A DNA stretch of 64,000 nucleotides from Enterobacter cloacae subsp. cloacae ATCC 13047 (GTDB lineage Bacteria; Pseudomonadota; Gammaproteobacteria; Enterobacterales; Enterobacteriaceae): assembly GCF_000025565.1 (NCBI RefSeq), contig NC_014121.1, positions 4,302,216 to 4,366,215 on the forward strand, given 5' to 3'. Each line of letters begins with the position of its first letter. Position 1 is the stretch's first letter. The translations under genes were made by a program, and so were the position numbers. A model generated the notes under the pieces. It was not told the DNA's origin. It did no database searches and saw only the letters and a list, made by a program, of their open reading frames with translations. Of this stretch, positions 60,290 to 64,000 are shown piece after piece.

Positions 60290-61558
60290 GTGAAAAAAGA
60301 ATTATCGTTAGTTGCGTTAAGCATATTTGTCACATTACCTGCCGTTGCAAGCCAACAATCAGACAGCCAGGGTTTTATTAATGACAGCCATTTAGATCTG
60401 TTTTTACGCAATGCGTATATCAGCCGTGATTATCATCAGGGCCAGCAGGATAAAGCAGAATGGGGTCAGGGTATCATCGCCACCTTTGAATCAGGTTATA
60501 CCGAAGGAGTGGTTGGCTTTGGCGTGGACGGCATTGCGCAGTATGGCGTGCGTCTGGACGGTGGCCGCGGTAAGAGCGGCGCAGGTGGCATTGACTTCTT
60601 TAAACAGGAAGACGACGGACGCGCAAAATCCGATCTGGCGAAATTTGGCGCGACCGCCAAAATGCGCATCTCGAATACCGTACTCAGCTACGGTAATCAG
60701 CGTCCCGAGCTGCCAATCATTAACGCCGACAGCTCCCGCCTGCTGTTTGAAAGCTACACCGGCACCATGCTGACCTCTAAGGAGATCGACGGTCTGGAAA
60801 TCAACGCCGGTTATTTCACCGACGAGCAGCGTAAAAGTGACGATCGCCACGACAGCGGCCTCAAGGGTTTCTCCTTCGGCGGGGCGAGCTACCAGTTTAA
60901 TGACCAGTTCAGCGGCGCGCTGTACGCCTCCCATAATGAAGAGGTGATGAACAAGCAATATCTGGGCATGAATTTCAAACAGCCGTTCAGCACTGGCCAG
61001 CAGCTGGTACTCGATTTTAACGGCTACAACTCGCGTCTGGATCAGGGCTACGCAGACAGCCTCGACACGGGCCGCAGCAACACCATCTGGAGCCTGGCGG
61101 CGAGCTACATCTGGGATATCCATACGTTCAAAGTGGCGTACCAGCAGAGCAGCGGAAGCACCGGCTACAACTATGGCGGCTACCGCGACCAGGGCGGTGT
61201 TGGTGACGGCGGCAACACCATCTGGCTGGCGAACTCCTACTGGTCTGATTTTAACGGTGAAGACGAACGTTCATGGCAGGCGTCTTACGGGCTGGACTTT
61301 GGCGGTCTCGGTTTGCCGGGTCTGAGCTGGACCACCGCCTACGTGCGTGGCGACAACATTAAAACCGCTGAAACCAGTAACGGCAAAGAGCATGAATGGT
61401 TTAACCAGATCCAGTATCAGGTGCAGGACGGCCCGGCGAAAGATCTGAAGCTGAAACTGCGCTATTCCGTACTGCGCGTCTCCAGCAACGCCAGCGATTA
61501 CAACGTGGGCGGGGATGAGATCCGCGCTTACGTGGAATACCCGTTTAACGTGTTCTGA
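60290..61558 (+). CDS. OprD-family outer membrane porin
   Basis: 422 residues from GTG 60290, with a signal peptide (KKELSLVALSIFVTLPAVA). Family signatures: GFINDSHLDLFLRNAYISRD at the mature N-terminus, FKQEDDGRAKSDLAKFG (the basic/acidic loop), QRPELPIINADSSRLL and the C-terminal YVEYPFNVF ending in Phe, as needed for barrel assembly. The OprD family (mainly in Pseudomonas) imports basic amino acids, peptides or carboxylates. Next to the ThDP-enzyme gene across an IS. The substrate cannot be told from sequence. Confidence 0.92.
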   Translation: MKKELSLVALSIFVTLPAVASQQSDSQGFINDSHLDLFLRNAYISRDYHQGQQDKAEWGQGIIATFESGYTEGVVGFGVDGIAQYGVRLDGGRGKSGAGGIDFFKQEDDGRAKSDLAKFGATAKMRISNTVLSYGNQRPELPIINADSSRLLFESYTGTMLTSKEIDGLEINAGYFTDEQRKSDDRHDSGLKGFSFGGASYQFNDQFSGALYASHNEEVMNKQYLGMNFKQPFSTGQQLVLDFNGYNSRLDQGYADSLDTGRSNTIWSLAASYIWDIHTFKVAYQQSSGSTGYNYGGYRDQGGVGDGGNTIWLANSYWSDFNGEDERSWQASYGLDFGGLGLPGLSWTTAYVRGDNIKTAETSNGKEHEWFNQIQYQVQDGPAKDLKLKLRYSVLRVSSNASDYNVGGDEIRAYVEYPFNVF

Positions 61559-61583
61559 GTTTGTCCCCTCACCCTATCCCTCT

Positions 61584-61592
61584 CCCAAAGGG
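61584..61592. repeat. 9-bp target duplication, left copy
   Basis: CCCAAAGGG, repeated at 62872-62880. It is the centre of a CCCTCTCCC-type REP-like palindrome. Confidence 0.88.
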
Positions 61593-62871
61593 CTGAGGGA
61601 TCCCCAGTAATATGGTCATGCCACCATGACCATATTACTGTACTCTTTTCCCAGCTTTTTCATCTCGTTAACTATATTCAGCCGTCTCACTTTCCCGGGC
61701 TCATGCCGGATGACTTCTTCCGCCAGACTCAGGTATGACAGAACCCGTCTGTGCCTGATGCTGCTTGCCTGATAGTGCCAGTGTAAACACTGCCTTTCTG
61801 CCCTGTAACCTGCCAGCCACATCACCAGGCTTGCCATTGCCGCGACCATATTCAGCACTTCCAGTCGCCCTTTTCCCTGACTCCGGCTCAGCCTCAGACC
61901 GAACCCGAAGCGTGGACTTTTGTCGTCCCGGAAGTTTTGTTCTATCTGCATTCTGCGGCTGTACAGGGCCATTATCTGGTGCGGCTCCAGTCCCTCTGCA
62001 TTACTGAACAGCAGCCAGGGCTCCCGCGCGCTACTGCGGTGTTCCCGCTGTGTTTTCGGCATCCCCCCTTTTCCCTGACGCCCTGCGTCAGGGCGCTTAT
62101 GCAGATAGAACCGGCCGTAACAGGGCGTTCGTGGTTTACGGGACAGGACACCGTAACCCACGCAGACCGGTTGTCCGGTAGCCTCAAGCTCACTGATTTT
62201 CATCCACTTTTTATCTCCGTCCAGCCGGAAGCTGATGCAGCCCCTGACCCTGCCGGTGAAGCTCCAGCCCAGCTGGCTGACATGCCGGAACCAGTCTGTC
62301 CGGAAGCCTGCATCCGTAATGATGGTGACGGCTTTATCTTTCGGGATGGCATCATGCAGGCGGTCAAGGAAGCGGCATTGTACATCGCTGTTCTGCGCCA
62401 GCTCTGCGGGGACAACCTCACTCATAAGCGGCAGTGAGCGACCATTACAGACCAGGCTTGCCTGCAGAAGATACCAGTTCCTGTCATGCCAGCCTGTCCA
62501 GTCGACAGCAATCACACAGAAGGGCATCAGGGAGGTGATGGTATGTGTGAGCAGATGCTGAATACGGGGAATATCCCGGTGAAGGGCGGTATTACCCAGG
62601 GCACGGTCAACACGTTTAATTTTATTTTTGACGTGCGCCCTGCCGGGAAGAGAGCGACCAAGGCTGGTCAGGGTCAGATCCGCACCGTGCGTGAGGGCAA
62701 CGGCCATGGAAACAAGGACATTAATCCGGAAGCTGTGAACGTCCGGTAAAGACGCGGAGAAAAATTTCTGGCAGACTGTCTGTAAAGGCACGATGAGGTC
62801 TCTTCTGATTTGTTAGCGCAACCAGTAGATCACACTTCATCGTGCTTTTCATTTTTCTGGGGAACCCTCAG
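61593..62871 (-). mobile_element. IS4-family (IS10-like) insertion sequence
   Basis: 1279 bp. The ends CTGAGGGATCCCCAG and (inverted) CTGAGGGTTCCCCAG are like IS10's. A 9-bp target duplication (CCCAAAGGG) fits the family. One transposase gene fills it. It sits in the loop of a REP-like palindrome between the OprD porin and the ThDP-enzyme gene. Confidence 0.93.
61616..62791 (-). CDS. IS4-family transposase (IS10-like)
   Basis: 391 residues with the DDE residues in VDWTG (first Asp), ITDAGF (second Asp) and the YREK-type box YSRRMQIEQNFRDDKS (Glu, Lys), then LGKEYSN at the end. Overall order and TLTSLGRSLPGRAHVKNKIKRVDRALGN match IS10 transposase. It appears intact. Confidence 0.93.
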   Translation of the reverse strand: MPLQTVCQKFFSASLPDVHSFRINVLVSMAVALTHGADLTLTSLGRSLPGRAHVKNKIKRVDRALGNTALHRDIPRIQHLLTHTITSLMPFCVIAVDWTGWHDRNWYLLQASLVCNGRSLPLMSEVVPAELAQNSDVQCRFLDRLHDAIPKDKAVTIITDAGFRTDWFRHVSQLGWSFTGRVRGCISFRLDGDKKWMKISELEATGQPVCVGYGVLSRKPRTPCYGRFYLHKRPDAGRQGKGGMPKTQREHRSSAREPWLLFSNAEGLEPHQIMALYSRRMQIEQNFRDDKSPRFGFGLRLSRSQGKGRLEVLNMVAAMASLVMWLAGYRAERQCLHWHYQASSIRHRRVLSYLSLAEEVIRHEPGKVRRLNIVNEMKKLGKEYSNMVMVA

Positions 62872-62880
62872 CCCAAAGGG
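62872..62880. repeat. 9-bp target duplication, right copy
   Basis: CCCAAAGGG, identical to 61584-61592. Confidence 0.88.
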
Positions 62881-62897
62881 AGAGGGAACGCGATCAC

Positions 62898-62930
62898 CCT
62901 CTCCCTTTGGGAGAGGGCCGGGGTGAGGGA
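62898..62930. repeat. REP-like palindrome (CCCTCTCCC type)
   Basis: CCCTCTCCCTTTGGGAGAGGG then CCGGGGTGAGGG, 7 bp before the stop of the ThDP-enzyme gene. A second unit of the same kind to its left was split by the IS10-like element. Confidence 0.85.
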
Positions 62931-62937
62931 AAAACAG

Positions 62938-64000
62938 CTAGTAAAGCGTCTTCTGCGGCGGCCCGGCAAACTTCAGCGCGCCAATTTGTCCCATCCGCAC
63001 TTCCACTACCGACGGTCCCGGCATCGCCAGCGCTTCCGTCATCACCGCATCAAAATCCTCTGCCCGCTCAACGCTCCATGACTGCAGGCCAATCGCCTGT
63101 GCCAACAGGGTAAAGTCCGGCGTATGCAGCTCGTTATAGTACTGACGGCCACCGAAATATTTGTCCTGTATACCGCGCATCACGCCGTAGCCGCCGTCAT
63201 TCATGATAAGCAACGTCACGTTGGCCTTCTCCTGCGCCAGCGTCGCCAGTTCGCCCAGATTCAGGCTCAGACCGCCGTCCCCCACCAGCCCCACCACTTT
63301 GCGCTGTGGGTTGGCAATCGCGGTGCCAATCGCCATCGGCAGACCCATGCCAATTGCCCCGGCCAGAGAGTGAATATTCATCAGCGGCCCCCTGGCGCGG
63401 AACAGTCGGCTGCCCCACAGGCTACCGGAAACGGTAATATCGCGCACCAGCAGACCATCTTCAGGTAGCGCTTTCTCTATGGCATCGTTGAGTTGCGCAT
63501 AGACGCCGCACTGTTCACGCAGCCCACGTTCTGCCTGTGTCACCGCCTCCTGAACCAGACCATCCCACTGAGCATTCCCCCATTCACGCCCCTGTGCTTT
63601 TTCAGCCAGCGCGCTCAGCAACGCTGAGCAGTCGGCTACCAGCGTGTTATCCATCAGATAGTTACGGCTTGCCGCCGCCGGGTCGATATCGATCTGTACG
63701 CGCGGAGAAGGCAGTTCGAGCGTCCATGAACGGGTCTCATTGCTGCGCAGACGTGAACCGGCGATCAGCGTAAAGTCACACTGCGCGATCAGCGCTTCAA
63801 CCGATGGCGAGTTGTGGAATGCCCGCAGGCTGGCGCGATGGCTGTCCGGCAGTACGCCGCGCGCGTGAGTGCTGGAGATCACGGTGATACCTGCATCCGC
63901 CAGCTTTTTCACTGCGTCCGCGCAGCCCAGCGCACCGCCGCCCAGCCACAGCAGCGGCTGTTTCGCCTGCTTGAGTTGCGCCCAAAGCGCATTAACACTC
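62938..64000 (-). CDS. Thiamine-diphosphate-dependent enzyme (acetolactate synthase/decarboxylase-like), C-terminal part
   Basis: At least 353 residues; the frame is open to the right edge (LLWLGGGALGCADAVKKLA), so the N-terminal domain lies outside. The central domain (SNETRSWTLELPSPRVQIDID) and the C-terminal ThDP domain with GDGGLSLNLGELATLAQEKANVTLLIMNDGGYG (GDG to NDGGYG, quoted from the motif ends) place it in the AHAS/benzoylformate/oxo-acid decarboxylase group. No FAD motif can be judged from this part. It could be a 2-oxo-acid decarboxylase such as an AruI-type enzyme; this is uncertain. The OprD porin on its left might import its precursor. Confidence 0.8.
   Translation of the reverse strand, partial: SVNALWAQLKQAKQPLLWLGGGALGCADAVKKLADAGITVISSTHARGVLPDSHRASLRAFHNSPSVEALIAQCDFTLIAGSRLRSNETRSWTLELPSPRVQIDIDPAAASRNYLMDNTLVADCSALLSALAEKAQGREWGNAQWDGLVQEAVTQAERGLREQCGVYAQLNDAIEKALPEDGLLVRDITVSGSLWGSRLFRARGPLMNIHSLAGAIGMGLPMAIGTAIANPQRKVVGLVGDGGLSLNLGELATLAQEKANVTLLIMNDGGYGVMRGIQDKYFGGRQYYNELHTPDFTLLAQAIGLQSWSVERAEDFDAVMTEALAMPGPSVVEVRMGQIGALKFAGPPQKTLY

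Overview
The window looks like a chromosome segment of a member of the Enterobacteriaceae, most likely Enterobacter (Enterobacter cloacae complex-like). The right two thirds follow the Escherichia coli order glyU-actS(ygeR)-idi-lysS-prfB-recJ-dsbC-xerD-fldB-cptA-sdhE-ygfZ-yqfA-bglA-ygfF-gcvPHT-ubiI-ubiH-pepP-ygfB-zapA-ssrS-fau-serA-rpiA-argP-yggE-argO-mscS-fbaA-pgk-epd-tktA-loiP almost gene for gene. The E. coli sibC locus between fau and serA is absent; a REP pair occupies that place. REP-like palindromes of two kinds fill many gaps. Genus is an inference from gene content; no 16S rRNA is present.

Layout. (1) 1-3732: accessory chromosome genes: partial yjdJ, yjdI, a small lipoprotein, an OmpA-type barrel without its periplasmic domain, an IprA/YaiV-like regulator and a two-domain PA-IL (LecA)-like lectin. 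(2) 4094-6505: a minus-strand bacteriocin/T6SS-type cluster made of a small gene of unknown role, a PAAR-pyocin effector split by a frameshift, and a DUF6392-type immunity gene overlapping it by 4 bases. (3) 6506-9394: AT-rich, unfamiliar DNA with three small hypothetical genes, ending in a structured RNA-like element (copy A). (4) 9395-22271: an integrated element bounded by a 23-bp copy of the tRNA-Gly(CCC) 3' end. It holds a tyrosine integrase, an EAL-domain protein with all signature residues, phage tail genes (tape measure and a Dit-like protein), three IS3-family insertions that have broken or truncated phage genes, a truncated helicase-like ATPase behind a small ribbon-helix-helix gene, a 1.4-kb repeat-rich non-coding region, an integrase remnant, two small genes and copy B of the RNA-like element. 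(5) 22249-61558: conserved backbone. (6) 61559-64000: an IS10-like element inside a REP palindrome, then a thiamine-diphosphate enzyme running off the right edge.

How the genes work together. The backbone holds the epd-pgk-fbaA set (with a visible Cra-type box), tktA and rpiA for central sugar metabolism; gcvTHP (with a visible PurR-type box) and serA for one-carbon and serine metabolism; ubiI/ubiH for ubiquinone; lysS and prfB (with its programmed +1 frameshift) for translation; recJ/xerD for DNA repair and chromosome resolution; dsbC for disulfide isomerisation; and sdhE/ygfZ for cofactor-dependent protein maturation.

The best candidate for something undescribed is the pair of roughly 310-nt elements at 8945-9250 and 21775-22092. 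Each lies about 150 bp from a copy of the tRNA att sequence. They share near-identical cores, differ by frame-breaking single-base indels, and keep several stems through sequence change, including a compensatory base pair. This suggests a structured non-coding RNA carried at the ends of glyU-targeted elements, and a tandem integration history at this site.
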